A stretch of DNA of 64,000 bases. Origin: CAYUVH01 sp964448135 (GTDB lineage: Bacteria > Verrucomicrobiota > Verrucomicrobiia > Limisphaerales > UBA8199). The stretch covers positions 76,025 to 140,024 of the forward strand of contig CAYUVH010000018.1 of assembly GCA_964448135.1 (NCBI GenBank), in the 5' to 3' direction. A program made the translations under genes and the position numbers. The notes beneath the pieces are model-generated. The model did no database searches. It saw only the letters and a list, made by a program, of their open reading frames with translations, and was not told the DNA's origin. This document shows, piece by piece, positions 52,876 through 61,960 of the stretch (position 1 is its first letter; each line of letters starts with the position of its first letter).

Positions 52876-53130
52876 GAGAGTAGTTTAATGCGGAATGGAG
52901 CAGATGCAAATGGAAGGAGGAATGGCTGGTGCGAATGACGAAGCACGAATGCCGAATGACGAAGGAAGCTCGAATATCGAATGCCCAAAAAGCGCCCCCT
53001 CCGGCGCCGGACTGGCTTTACGCCCTTTCGGGCTTCGACATTCGGAATTCTTTCGTCATTCGACCTTCGGGCTTCGACATTCCCCGGTTTTGACGTTTTC
53101 GGCGGGTGAAATTTGCGATAGAAGGAAGAC
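52876..53130. repeat. Divergent intergenic region with CGAATGACGAA inverted and direct repeats
   Basis: CGAATGACGAA occurs at 52932-52942 and 52953-52963, and inverted (TTCGTCATTCG) at 53052-53062. TTCGGGCTTCGACATTC is directly repeated near 53028-53043 and 53066-53082. The promoters of uvrA and pyrD must lie in the remaining 60-70 bp on either side; none is clear. No gene is seen. Confidence 0.55.
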
Positions 53131-54237
53131 GTGAGCTGGTTTTACCGCCGAGTGATACGCCCCGGACTGTTCGCGCAGGACGCGGAGAGGGTGCATGAAC
53201 GGACGTTGCGGATGTTGGGGTGCGTGGGCGGAAGTGGCGCGCTTTCGGCGGCGTTTCGCGCGATTTATGGCGCGCCGGAGTTGCCGGTGGAGACGTTGGG
53301 GCTGCGGTTTCCGAATCCGGTGGGCGTGGCGGCCGGCCTGGATAAACGCGCGGAGGCGCTGCCGGCGTGGGCGGCGCTGGGGTTTGGATTTACCGAATTG
53401 GGGGCGGTAACACGGGAGGGGCAACCAGGCAATCCGCAGCCTAGAGTATTCCGCGCGGTGGCGGAGCGGGCGATTGTGAACCGGATGGGATTCAACAACT
53501 CAGGCGCGGCGGCGATGGCGGAAACGCTCGCGAAATGGAAGGCGCGCGGGCGATGGCCAAATCATCCCGTGGGGATCAATCTCGGCAAATCGAAGGTGAC
53601 TCCGCTGGATCAAGCGGCGCAGGATTATGCGGATTCGATGCGGTTGCTGCTGCCGTATCTGGATTTTTTTGTGGTGAACGTGAGTTCGCCGAACACGCCG
53701 GACTTGCGGAAGTTGCAGGATCGGGCGGCGCTGGATGAGATTCTGGCGGCGTTGCAAGCGGTGAAGTCGGCGGCAGCCGTACAAAAGCCAGTGCTGGTTA
53801 AAGTTGCGCCAGACCTGACGTTCGAGGCGCTGGATGAAATATTGGAGTTGGTCGGGCCGAGAGAGGTCGCGGGGATTGTCGCGACGAATACGACGATTGG
53901 GCGGCCGGAAACGAGGGGCGAAAGGGCACAGCGCGTTTACAAGGAGGCGGGCGGGTTGAGCGGAACGCCATTGCGCGCGCGGAGCACGGAGGTGATCCGG
54001 CACCTATACCGACAGACGAAGGGCAAGCTGCCGATCATCGGCGTGGGCGGAATTTCGAGCGCGGAGGATGCCTGGGAAAAGATTAAAGCGGGAGCGACGC
54101 TGCTGCAGATTTACACGGGGTTGGTATATGAAGGGCCGGGATTGGTGGCAGAAATCGTAAAGGGAATTCGGAGCAGACTGGAGCGCGAAGGACTTAAAGA
54201 GTCGAAACAAGCGGTGGGAATTAGTTCACCAGCATGA
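53131..54237 (+). CDS. pyrD: Quinone-dependent dihydroorotate dehydrogenase (class 2)
   Basis: 368 residues, GTG start (GTGAGCTGGTTTTACC). The N-terminal membrane-associating helix pair (FYRRVIRPGLFAQDAERVHE, LRMLG) marks class 2. Flavin and substrate motifs are NPVGVAAGLDKRAE, GFGFTELGAVT, NRMGFNNSG, NLGKSK, FVVNVSSPNTPDLRKLQ with the catalytic Ser, KVAPDLT, GIVATNTTIGR, GGLSG and VGGISSAEDAW. It oxidises dihydroorotate to orotate with quinone as acceptor in pyrimidine synthesis. No other pyr genes are near. Its last 17 bp overlap the convergent peptidase gene. Confidence 0.93.
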   Translation: MSWFYRRVIRPGLFAQDAERVHERTLRMLGCVGGSGALSAAFRAIYGAPELPVETLGLRFPNPVGVAAGLDKRAEALPAWAALGFGFTELGAVTREGQPGNPQPRVFRAVAERAIVNRMGFNNSGAAAMAETLAKWKARGRWPNHPVGINLGKSKVTPLDQAAQDYADSMRLLLPYLDFFVVNVSSPNTPDLRKLQDRAALDEILAALQAVKSAAAVQKPVLVKVAPDLTFEALDEILELVGPREVAGIVATNTTIGRPETRGERAQRVYKEAGGLSGTPLRARSTEVIRHLYRQTKGKLPIIGVGGISSAEDAWEKIKAGATLLQIYTGLVYEGPGLVAEIVKGIRSRLEREGLKESKQAVGISSPA

Positions 54238-56620
54238 TCCGATAAAACCGGCTCGGGACGCCGGTGAGGGTGGTGTCGAGTTTGGTGGCGCTGGTGGTGG
54301 TGGCGGTGACGTCGGCGCCGAGGGTTTGCCAGGTCGGATCGGAGAGGTTGGTTTTGTATTGGACGCGATAGACGAGGCCGGCGCTGGCGCTCCAGCTCAA
54401 GGTGAGATTGGTGCCGGAGACGAGGGCGGAGGGAGCGGAGAGTTGCGGCGGATCGATGACGCCGAAGAAGCGGAGGATGTCGGACATGTAGGCGTCGCGG
54501 AGGGCGGAGTTGTAAATGGTTTCGAAGGGGAAGCCGAAGTAGACGACTTTTCCGCCGCCGAGCGAGCCATCGTAGGTGACCGCCGCGCCACCGCCGAGGC
54601 CGCCGCTGTAGGAAATCGCTTTCACGCTTCCATTGGTCGCGATCAACACGTCCGGAAAGTCCACGTTGTAGATGCCGTGGGTGGCGTCGTCGAAGGAGCC
54701 GGAGGCGTTGCCGGCGAAGAGAGTGCCGGCGACGGGAACGAAGTTGTAGGTGTTGGCGTCGTCGTTCGAGAAGACGGCGCGGAGTTGATTATGATAGAAG
54801 TTGCGGTCCGCGGTGCTGGGGCCGCTGCTGCGGTCGAGGTCGTAGCCGCACTCGGAGCCGGAGACAAACAGATTGCCGCCGCTGTTCAGATAGGTGGTGA
54901 CCAACGTTTGTTCGGCAGAGGAAAACGAATCGTCGATCGAGCCCTCCTCGCCGAGGAGCCAGACCACGGCCTGATAATTTCCCAACAGCACGGTGCCATC
55001 AATGACGGCATTGTGATTGGCGGTTTCGAAGGTCACGCCGGAAATATTCTGGCCGGTGGCGGCGGCGAAGTTGTTGTTGGTGCAGGTGGGGTTGTCGGAA
55101 GTCTGGAACTGCCAGCGGTCGTCACCGTCCACAATCAGCACGCGCGGCGAGCCGCCGGCCTGCGCGCCGTAGACGCGCGAGCCTTTGCTTTCGCCGCCGG
55201 TGCCGACGACGGTCACTTTGTAGTAGCGCTTGGTGCCCGGCGTGAGACCGGATTCGGTGTAGGTTTGCGTTCCGGACCCAATATTGATGGCGGAGCCGAA
55301 ATTGACGCCGTTGCTGCTGGTGTAAACGCGGTATCCGGTCCGGACAAAGTCGTCGTTCGACCAGTTCAGTTGGACTGAAGTGCCGTTGGGTTTGCTGATG
55401 ACCCGCGAAAACAACGGGCTGATTGGCACGCCGCGCGCGCCCATCAAAACCACAGCGGCGTCAATGGCATCGCGGGTTGCGGTCTGGTCAATGCTGGTGC
55501 GATTGCCAATGAACGAGAACAGATAGCGCTGGTTGTCGTTGGGATTGTCAATGTACCCGCTGAGCGCAATCGAGATACTGAGCGAGCCGGTTTTGGCGTG
55601 AACCTTTCCTGACCCGGCCGTGCTGCAGAATCGGCTGCCCAGCGTGCCATCCGTGCAGCCAATCGGCAGGCCCGCGGCCCAGGAAGGCGTGTTGGTGAGC
55701 ATGAAACGCACGAGCGAAACGCACTGGCGCGCGGTGACGCGGTTGTTGTGCGAAAGGCCCGAGCCGTCGCTGAAGATCATGCCATTGGTGTTGATGCCGG
55801 TGGCGCTGTTCACCCAGCGGCGGACCTGGAGCGAACCTTGCGAATAGGAATCGCCCGTGCCGAGTTTCCAACCGAGGTGACGACAAAGACCGTCTGCCAT
55901 CACATTCTGGCTCGGTTTGAGCAACGGGATGCATGCGACGTCGAGGCGCAGCGGCTTGCCACCGTACGTGAGGTCACTGGAATGATGCGTGTAGATCAAA
56001 GTGCCGGGCGGCGAAAATCCAACCACGCCGGCCGCAACACCGCTCACGGTGATCCCCTGCGCCTGCAGCGCCCCGATGAACACCGACGCGGCGTTGCTGT
56101 TGACGGTCGTGGTGCTATAGGAGCTCAAGTCGTCCGTGGAACCATAATTATACACACACAGACCGTAGCATTGGACATTGCCGGCGACGGAGGTGACGCC
56201 CAGAGCCTTGAGCTGCGAAGCAATGCGATCCAGCGGCGCGCGCGGATTGGAGAACACGTCGTCGTTCCAAGTCATGTCGTGTTCGGATACGAGGTTGAGA
56301 TTGCCGCTCACCACGCCGCCGGTGAAAGTGCCGGTGTAATAAACACGCGACTCAAAACTGTAGTTGGTACCCAGCAGGCCGATGGCGGCAGCCGTGGTGA
56401 ACATCTTCGTATTCGAGGCGGGCGCCTGTCCGGTGGTGGGATTTTTTTGATAATAAATCACCGAGCCGTCGGCATTTTCGATCAGGATGGTCCAGGTGTT
56501 GTTCGAGATGGTGGAACCCGTAAGAATGGAGTCGATCTGCGTGGGAATCGTCTGAGCACACAGGCCGGCCTGGGAAAGCGCGAGCGTCAACCCCAGCCAC
56601 AAAACGCGAACGCCATTCAT
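54221..56620 (-). CDS. PBP4-type D-Ala-D-Ala carboxypeptidase/endopeptidase with large C-terminal extension
   Basis: 799 residues. After a signal peptide (VLWLGLTLALSQAGLCAQ) a peptidase S13 domain (about 25-400) carries SNTK (S69-K72), SQN (S237-N239), DGSGLSHNN and KTG (K343-G345), so it should be catalytically active on peptidoglycan. Then follow a fibronectin-III-like segment (about 410-490, SVQLNWSNDDFVRTGYRVYT), a Rossmann-like region (about 495-700, RVLIVDGDDRWQFQTSDN, YQAVVWLLGEEG, GGNLFVSGSECGYDLDR), and a beta module at the end (LTLSWSASAGLVYRVQYKTN). The bacterial S13 enzymes known to me have no such extension. Its end overlaps pyrD by 17 bp. Confidence 0.8.
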   Translation of the reverse strand: MNGVRVLWLGLTLALSQAGLCAQTIPTQIDSILTGSTISNNTWTILIENADGSVIYYQKNPTTGQAPASNTKMFTTAAAIGLLGTNYSFESRVYYTGTFTGGVVSGNLNLVSEHDMTWNDDVFSNPRAPLDRIASQLKALGVTSVAGNVQCYGLCVYNYGSTDDLSSYSTTTVNSNAASVFIGALQAQGITVSGVAAGVVGFSPPGTLIYTHHSSDLTYGGKPLRLDVACIPLLKPSQNVMADGLCRHLGWKLGTGDSYSQGSLQVRRWVNSATGINTNGMIFSDGSGLSHNNRVTARQCVSLVRFMLTNTPSWAAGLPIGCTDGTLGSRFCSTAGSGKVHAKTGSLSISIALSGYIDNPNDNQRYLFSFIGNRTSIDQTATRDAIDAAVVLMGARGVPISPLFSRVISKPNGTSVQLNWSNDDFVRTGYRVYTSSNGVNFGSAINIGSGTQTYTESGLTPGTKRYYKVTVVGTGGESKGSRVYGAQAGGSPRVLIVDGDDRWQFQTSDNPTCTNNNFAAATGQNISGVTFETANHNAVIDGTVLLGNYQAVVWLLGEEGSIDDSFSSAEQTLVTTYLNSGGNLFVSGSECGYDLDRSSGPSTADRNFYHNQLRAVFSNDDANTYNFVPVAGTLFAGNASGSFDDATHGIYNVDFPDVLIATNGSVKAISYSGGLGGGAAVTYDGSLGGGKVVYFGFPFETIYNSALRDAYMSDILRFFGVIDPPQLSAPSALVSGTNLTLSWSASAGLVYRVQYKTNLSDPTWQTLGADVTATTTSATKLDTTLTGVPSRFYRIMLVN

Positions 56621-56718
56621 TCAGGCTGGGAGATTAACACACGCATGACTGATGCGACAAGCAAAGTTGGTGGGGAGGGATTACGATTACGATTGGAGGG
56701 GAAAGGCCGGCTGGCCAA

Positions 56719-57639
56719 TTATTTGCTCCCGATGGTTTCGCCCAGAAATGATCTCCACGCACCCTCGTGGTCGAGATGCTTCCGGCAGGTGGGGCAAAGG
56801 CAACCGGGATGGTGCTCATTCGCGCGCGCGAGCGCTTCGGTGAGTTCCTGGATCAACGCGATGCGCTCCTGCTCTTCGGCGCGGCGGGCGGTGATATCCC
56901 GCTCGACGGTGGAAGCGCCGATGATTCTCCCCTGCTCGTCGCGGATCGGGGAGATGGTGAGGGAAACGTCCACCGGCGTTCCGTCTTTGCGAACGCGCAC
57001 AGTTTCCAGACGTTCGATGTGCTCGCCACGCGCAATGCGTTTGTGGATCCCCGGCAGTTCATCCGGCCGGTACGGCGGCACGATGGTCAGGATGGAACGG
57101 CCGATCATCTCGCCCGCGGCGTAACCGTGAAGGCGCTCGGCGGCCGGGTTCCAACTTTGCACCATGCCGTCCAGCGATTCGCTGAAGATCGCGTCGTCGC
57201 AATTCTCGACAATCGCCGCCACATGTCCCCAAAAGACTTCCTGGCGACGTCGCGCACGTTGCCGCCCGGCCTCGCGCAGCAATCGCGATACGGACACGGG
57301 AAGTTGGTCCAGATTCCGCCACAAGATGTAATCGTCCGCGCCCGCTTTCATGATCTCGACAGCGCGCGCCGGGCCGGAAGAGGAGGACACCACGATGAAC
57401 GGCGTCGCCACCCCGCTCTCGTGACAAAGCGACAATGCCTGCGCGGGATGAAGTTTCGGCAGAGGATCACGGCCGATGATAACGTCCCAAAGGTGAAGAT
57501 CCAGATGCGGCGCGAGCATGGCGAGGCTGTCCACGCGTTCAAACACCGGATCAAATCCTCCCGCCCTCAGGACCTCGACGATTCGGAGACACTCTTTTTC
57601 GGAATCCTCCAGCAACAACAAACGAAGCGGAACTGACAT
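56719..57639 (-). CDS. REC-like plus PAS/PAC signal-transduction protein without output domain
   Basis: 306 residues from the ATG at 57639 (MSVPLRLLLLEDSEKE); the frame above it is non-coding. Residues 1-120 resemble a receiver domain (LLLLEDSEKECLRIVEVLRAGG; VVSSSSGPARAVEIMKAGADDYI). The usual phosphoacceptor position reads IIGRDPLP, with Arg where Asp is expected and Asp one residue later. Residues about 145-260 are a PAS domain with PAC motif (GMVQSWNPAAERLHGYAAGE, VRVRKDGTPVDVSLTISPI, ASTVERDITARR). A coiled stretch and a CPTCRKHLDHEG tail end the protein. There is no kinase, GGDEF or DNA-binding domain, so it may act as an adaptor. Confidence 0.72.
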   Translation of the reverse strand: MSVPLRLLLLEDSEKECLRIVEVLRAGGFDPVFERVDSLAMLAPHLDLHLWDVIIGRDPLPKLHPAQALSLCHESGVATPFIVVSSSSGPARAVEIMKAGADDYILWRNLDQLPVSVSRLLREAGRQRARRRQEVFWGHVAAIVENCDDAIFSESLDGMVQSWNPAAERLHGYAAGEMIGRSILTIVPPYRPDELPGIHKRIARGEHIERLETVRVRKDGTPVDVSLTISPIRDEQGRIIGASTVERDITARRAEEQERIALIQELTEALARANEHHPGCLCPTCRKHLDHEGAWRSFLGETIGSK

Positions 57640-57930
57640 ACAACGCAGGCCCGTGACAGAGGAACCACATTTCTTGCTGCCTCGCGGCCAAGAAAAACTC
57701 ATCCCGGAACGCCATTCTGTCAAACGCGGGAGAGCGTGGGAATTTCCCTAAAGCGGGACTCGGCGGATTACGGATGCTAAGTAATGGATTGTGCGGAGAG
57801 GAGAGAACGCAAGGGGCAGTGATCAGTAATCAGAGATCGGAGGCGGTGGCCCAAAGGATGGTGGGTGGAAAGGGGCGCGGATCGGTTTTGGCTGTTATTG
57901 GCCGGAATTGGCCGCTAGCCTTGCAGCGAT

Positions 57931-58236
57931 ATGAGTGCCCAAACACTGCTCTGGATCTACATTTTTCTCCTGCTGGCGGGAGGATTGATCGGCTTTCTCA
58001 AGGCCAAAAGCAAAGTATCGCTGATTGCCTCCTCGGTTTTCGCGGCACTCCTGGCGATCACGCTCCTGCCACACGTGTTCCAGCCCGGTTTTGCGCGACT
58101 AGTACAGGATGCTCTGCTCATTGCGCTGATTGTCGTCTTCGCCATCCGACTGGCCAAAACCCACAAATTCATGCCGAGCGGAATGATGCTCATCCTGACT
58201 GCGATCACGCTCGGCGTCCTCCAAATGACGCGCTGA
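57931..58236 (+). CDS. TMEM14-family small membrane protein
   Basis: 101 residues, four hydrophobic segments: LLWIYIFLLLAGGLIGFLKA, VSLIASSVFAALLAITLLP, ALLIALIVVFAIRLAKTHKF and PSGMMLILTAITLGVLQMTR. The GGLIGFLKAKSKVSLIASS and FMPSGMM blocks match TMEM14/UPF0136. Bacterial roles are unknown; eukaryotic members are organelle membrane proteins. It is convergent with the TMTC-like gene (9-bp gap), upstream of which 57640-57930 holds no clear gene. Confidence 0.85.
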   Translation: MSAQTLLWIYIFLLLAGGLIGFLKAKSKVSLIASSVFAALLAITLLPHVFQPGFARLVQDALLIALIVVFAIRLAKTHKFMPSGMMLILTAITLGVLQMTR

Positions 58237-58245
58237 CCAGGCGAG

Positions 58246-60324
58246 TCAGTTGGCTTTGCTGGGTGAAACGCTGGAGTTTTGCTTCAGAAAATCCACGGCT
58301 TGTTCGGCGAGGGCGGCATCGCCGGCGGCTTCAGCCAGCTTGCGCGCCTGTTCCGCGTGCGAGGGAGCTTGGGTGGCTAGCGGGGTGCGCGCCAAGGCCA
58401 GCGCCAGGTAATACTCGGCGCGGGCGGATTTTGGATCCAGCTGGACGGCCCTGGTAAACTCCTGCACAGCGCCATCGGGCCGGCCTATGTCCAGAAACGC
58501 CAGGCCCAGATTCACATGGGCGTCCGCGCTGGCGGGCCGGTATTTCACCACCTCAGCCATCTCGACCGCGCCGTCCTGCACGCTGCCGAGGCGCATCAGC
58601 GTCACGCCGTAGTTTGCGTGGGCATCCACGTGGCGCGGATCCAATCGCAGCGCCTCCTTAAAGTACACGGCGGCCCGGTCCAGTTTCGCCTGATAAAGAA
58701 ACAGCGTGCCCAGGTTGTACTGATTTCGCGAATCATGCGGCGCGAGCTCGGCCGCGCGAAAGAAATGGACGGCGGCCTGGTCGAAATCTCCCTTCTCAAG
58801 GAACACTTTCCCCAACGCGCCGTGGGCGGCCGCGAAACCCGGCGCCGCTTCCAGCGAAGCTTCAAGTTGCTGCACCGCGTCCTCTACTTTTCCGAGGCCT
58901 AAAAGTGTCATCCCCAATCCGTAGTGGGCTTCCGGATAACGGGAATTGATTTTCAAGGACGTATGGTAGGCGGTGAACGCGTCCTCATGGCGTCCGGCTT
59001 CATTCAGAACCCCGCCGAGGCCTTCGTACGCGAGATAATTTTGCGGATCCGCCTTGATGGCCCATTGGTATAACGCCTCACTGCTGGCCCACGATTGCAC
59101 CTGGCGGTGTGTCAACACCACGCAGCCTGCCAGAGCCGCGGCGCCCGCGGTGGCGGTGACAACCCGGGCGCCGAGCCCGAATCTCGCGAGCGCTCCCGCA
59201 CTCCAGACCACCATGATGAACAAACCAATGCCGGGAATATACATGTAGCGATCCGCGATGGACTGCGAGCCCACCTGCACCATCCCAATCACCGGAACCA
59301 GCGTGCCCAGAAACCAGAACCATCCGACAGCCAGCCACGGCCAGGTCCGGGCGCGCCACACGAAAAAAATCGAAACCGTCACCAGTAACACGGCGACGCC
59401 AACAATCGCCAGGCCAAGATGAAGTTGGGTGTAGGGATACAGCGCGCACAAATTCGCAGGAGCAAATGTCTTGCCCACGTAGCGCAGGTAACTGATCAGG
59501 GCGTTCGCGGCGCGATCGGACACCGACAAGCCTGCCAGCGACATGGCGGCACCGCGCTGAACCACGAGGGTGATGACACTGGAAATAACCGCGAGAACGA
59601 AGAAAGGTACTTTCTCGAGGAGCAGCGGGCGGGCGGCAGCCAGTGAGAAGGGAGGTGCACCTTGATTAGTGTTCTCCGCAGTGGAGGCGCCGCTGGCAAT
59701 AAATCTTCCCAGCGGCCAATAGTCCAGCAGCAGCAGCACACAGGGCAGCGTAACGAGCATTGGCTTGCTCATCAGCCCGCAGGCGAAGAGCGCCAGCGTG
59801 ATCCAGTAGTGGCGTTTTCGTCGTTGAAAATCGCCATGGGATCGTACGTAGCGGACGTATGCCATCAAAGTAAGCAAAAAGAACAGCGTGCTGAGCACGT
59901 CCTTGCGCTCGGAGGCCCAGGCCACCGATTCCACGTGGAGCGGATGCCATGCAAATAATGCGGCCACAAAGGCGCTACGCCAAAGCGAACCGGTGAGCTG
60001 CCGCAGAAAGAAAAACAACAGCATGGTGTCCGCCGTGTGCAGCAGCAGGTTGGTCACGTGATGCCAGCCCGCATGCAAGCCAAAGAGCTGGCAATCCAGC
60101 ATGTGCGACAGCCAGGTCAGCGGATGCCAGTTGCTCGCGTCGCCGGAAGTGAAGGCCCACGCCACGCCTTGTGGCGTCAAACCGGCCTGCACATGCCAGT
60201 TTTCGTAAATGTATTCGTGATCATCGAAATCCACGAATGGATGGCTGGCAATGGGCCAGAAACAGAGCAGCGTGATGCCCACGAGCAGCCCGCAAACGCC
60301 CCCGATGATGGCGCGCGTCCTCAA
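58246..60324 (-). CDS. TMTC-like membrane protein with C-terminal TPRs (operon end)
   Basis: 692 residues from the TTG at 60324, whose last two bases are in the TGA of the upstream TPR gene (TTGA). An upstream extension of the frame overlaps that gene and is rejected. The membrane half has FVDFDDHEYIYENWHVQAGL, NWHPLTWLSHMLDCQLFG, AWHPLHVESVAWASERKDVLS, GLMSKPMLVTLPCVLLLLDYWP and QVGSQSIADRYMYIPGIG. At least seven TPRs follow (YQWAIKADPQNYLAYEGLGG to LGLAFLDIGRPDGAVQEFTR). It is last in an overlapping operon with an ABC transporter and a TPR protein. The link suggests export and modification of the same substrate. Confidence 0.7.
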   Translation of the reverse strand: MRTRAIIGGVCGLLVGITLLCFWPIASHPFVDFDDHEYIYENWHVQAGLTPQGVAWAFTSGDASNWHPLTWLSHMLDCQLFGLHAGWHHVTNLLLHTADTMLLFFFLRQLTGSLWRSAFVAALFAWHPLHVESVAWASERKDVLSTLFFLLTLMAYVRYVRSHGDFQRRKRHYWITLALFACGLMSKPMLVTLPCVLLLLDYWPLGRFIASGASTAENTNQGAPPFSLAAARPLLLEKVPFFVLAVISSVITLVVQRGAAMSLAGLSVSDRAANALISYLRYVGKTFAPANLCALYPYTQLHLGLAIVGVAVLLVTVSIFFVWRARTWPWLAVGWFWFLGTLVPVIGMVQVGSQSIADRYMYIPGIGLFIMVVWSAGALARFGLGARVVTATAGAAALAGCVVLTHRQVQSWASSEALYQWAIKADPQNYLAYEGLGGVLNEAGRHEDAFTAYHTSLKINSRYPEAHYGLGMTLLGLGKVEDAVQQLEASLEAAPGFAAAHGALGKVFLEKGDFDQAAVHFFRAAELAPHDSRNQYNLGTLFLYQAKLDRAAVYFKEALRLDPRHVDAHANYGVTLMRLGSVQDGAVEMAEVVKYRPASADAHVNLGLAFLDIGRPDGAVQEFTRAVQLDPKSARAEYYLALALARTPLATQAPSHAEQARKLAEAAGDAALAEQAVDFLKQNSSVSPSKAN

Positions 60325-61181
60325 GGTTTGGGCGCGGCTGGCTTTAACTTTTGCTCCAACTCCGCCGCCTGACGCAACAATTCGTCCTGGTGCGGCGATT
60401 GCGAGGCGGCCAGGCGCAAAAGAAACGCGGCTCCCTGCAGATTGCCCTGCGCTTCCTCCACCCGCGACAGGTTGACGGCGATTTCCTCGAGGGCGTGAAA
60501 ATCCGGTTCCTGCTTGCTCTTTTCGCGCTGCTCCCACTTGGCCAGCGCCAATTGCCACAGATTGCGCGCGCGTTCCTTGTCGTGATAATCCGTCTCGTAG
60601 AGCCGGCCCAGGTCGAAAAGAATCTCGTAGCTGTCCGGGTTCGCCCGGAGCCCCTCGCGCAGAAATTGCTCCGCCTCTTTCGGTTTGTGCAAATGAGCCC
60701 GCAACATGTACGCGCCGGTCGTATAGGTTTCCACCTGCTGGGGATCCAGGTCGGCGGCCAGGCGCAGCCAGGGCAGCGTCTCGCGCTCATTGCCACCGGC
60801 CAGATGCGTGTGCTCGGTGACGAGAAAGCGCCGGCCGAATGCCTCGATCCAGTCCCGGGGCGGGCCGAGAAACGCCTCCTCCTTCTCGTGATCCTCGTCC
60901 CCGTGATCCTCATGGCCTTGTTCCTTGATGTGGATGCTTTCCTTCGAACCTTGGGGCCGGTCGAAGATCGAGGGATAATATCCGCTGTGAAAAGAAACGT
61001 CGGCCTGCACGAAAAAGTGGTTGGCGAACAGCCGCCGGCTGTCCCCCATCAACATGGTGAGGAGGTTCGCGGATTGCGCGCGCGGACTCCACGCCAGCGC
61101 GCGGGGCTCCAGCACGGTGCCCAGGGTGAACGCCGACACCGCCAGCAAAACCATAATCAGAATGGCGGTCGAATTCTTCAC
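60321..61181 (-). CDS. TPR protein with His/Asp/Glu-rich insert
   Basis: 286 residues from the GTG at 61181 (VKNSTAILIMVLLAV), which overlaps the permease stop (GTGA). One N-terminal transmembrane helix (STAILIMVLLAVSAFTLGTV) puts a TPR-like domain in the periplasm (WLRLAADLDPQQVETYTTGA, EAEQFLREGLRANPDSYEIL, FDLGRLYETDYHDKERARNLW). An insert at about residues 85-105 reads HIKEQGHEDHGDEDHEKEE, a cluster of possible metal ligands. Between the ABC permease and the TMTC-like gene it may be a scaffold for the complex. Confidence 0.7.
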   Translation of the reverse strand: MKNSTAILIMVLLAVSAFTLGTVLEPRALAWSPRAQSANLLTMLMGDSRRLFANHFFVQADVSFHSGYYPSIFDRPQGSKESIHIKEQGHEDHGDEDHEKEEAFLGPPRDWIEAFGRRFLVTEHTHLAGGNERETLPWLRLAADLDPQQVETYTTGAYMLRAHLHKPKEAEQFLREGLRANPDSYEILFDLGRLYETDYHDKERARNLWQLALAKWEQREKSKQEPDFHALEEIAVNLSRVEEAQGNLQGAAFLLRLAASQSPHQDELLRQAAELEQKLKPAAPKP

Positions 61182-61960
61182 AGGTTCAGCGGCTTGCGAC
61201 GGAACATGAACCAGGCACCAAACAGGAGCAGCGCCGAATAGACCGCCGCATAAAGGGTGGCCAGCGCGCAATCAAGCCAGGCTAATACGGGTTGAGCGTA
61301 AACCATCCGCTCACGGACGTTATAATTCCATTCCAAGTGCGGAATCACGTAGTACACGAATGAGAGCAAAGACCCGGCGGGCTGGGGCATCCGCGACGCG
61401 ACCTGGTTCAAATGGCCGCCCAGCATGAAGATTCCCACCACGATGATCACTGAAATCGTCGCGTTCGAGGAGGGCGCGGCAAATACCACCGAGCCCAGGA
61501 GCACGAGCGCGGTCACCACGCCCAGCGCCATCCAATGCAGCCAAAGCGCCTGCACGTATTGGATGATCGGCCACTGGCCGTCGCGCGATCCGCTCACCAG
61601 CACGAAGAAAACGTAAAACACCACCAGCCCGATGCCGCAGGCAAACCAGCAGCCGAAAAACTTGCCCAGGATCACGTGCGCGCGGGTGACCGGCTTGGCC
61701 AGCAGGGGGAAAATCGTGCGATTCTCGCGCTCCGCCGGCAACTGCCGCGCCGTGGTGCCGACCGCGATGATCAGGGAGGAGATCCAAATCAGCAGGAGAC
61801 ACAGGTCCTTGATGTGCCGCACGATCGTGGGATCGTTGAAAAAGCTTACCGAGCCCACCGCCAGGGTGATCAGGGCGGTCAGCACCAGGAGCACATAGAA
61901 ATCTTTCCGCCGGTACAGCTCCTTGATGACGACACCGGCCAGCGCCAGAATGATGTTCAT
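61178..61960 (-). CDS. ABC-2 type transporter permease
   Basis: 260 residues, six transmembrane segments (VLLVLTALITLAVGSVSFF, CLLLIWISSLIIAVGTTA, CWFACGIGLVVFYVFFVLV, LWLHWMALGVVTALVLLGSV, ISVIIVVGIFMLGGH, ALATLYAAVYSALLLFGAWF). LPAERENRTIFPLLAKPVTR is the cytoplasmic E-loop seen in NosY/GldF-like ABC-2 permeases. The start overlaps the ATPase gene (ATGA, 61957-61960). It would form an exporter with that ATPase; substrate unknown. Confidence 0.85.
   Translation of the reverse strand: MNIILALAGVVIKELYRRKDFYVLLVLTALITLAVGSVSFFNDPTIVRHIKDLCLLLIWISSLIIAVGTTARQLPAERENRTIFPLLAKPVTRAHVILGKFFGCWFACGIGLVVFYVFFVLVSGSRDGQWPIIQYVQALWLHWMALGVVTALVLLGSVVFAAPSSNATISVIIVVGIFMLGGHLNQVASRMPQPAGSLLSFVYYVIPHLEWNYNVRERMVYAQPVLAWLDCALATLYAAVYSALLLFGAWFMFRRKPLNL

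Noticed and set aside
60325..60558. 78-codon extension of the TMTC-like gene
   Set aside because: It lies inside the coding region of the upstream TPR gene; the TTGA overlap gives a better start.
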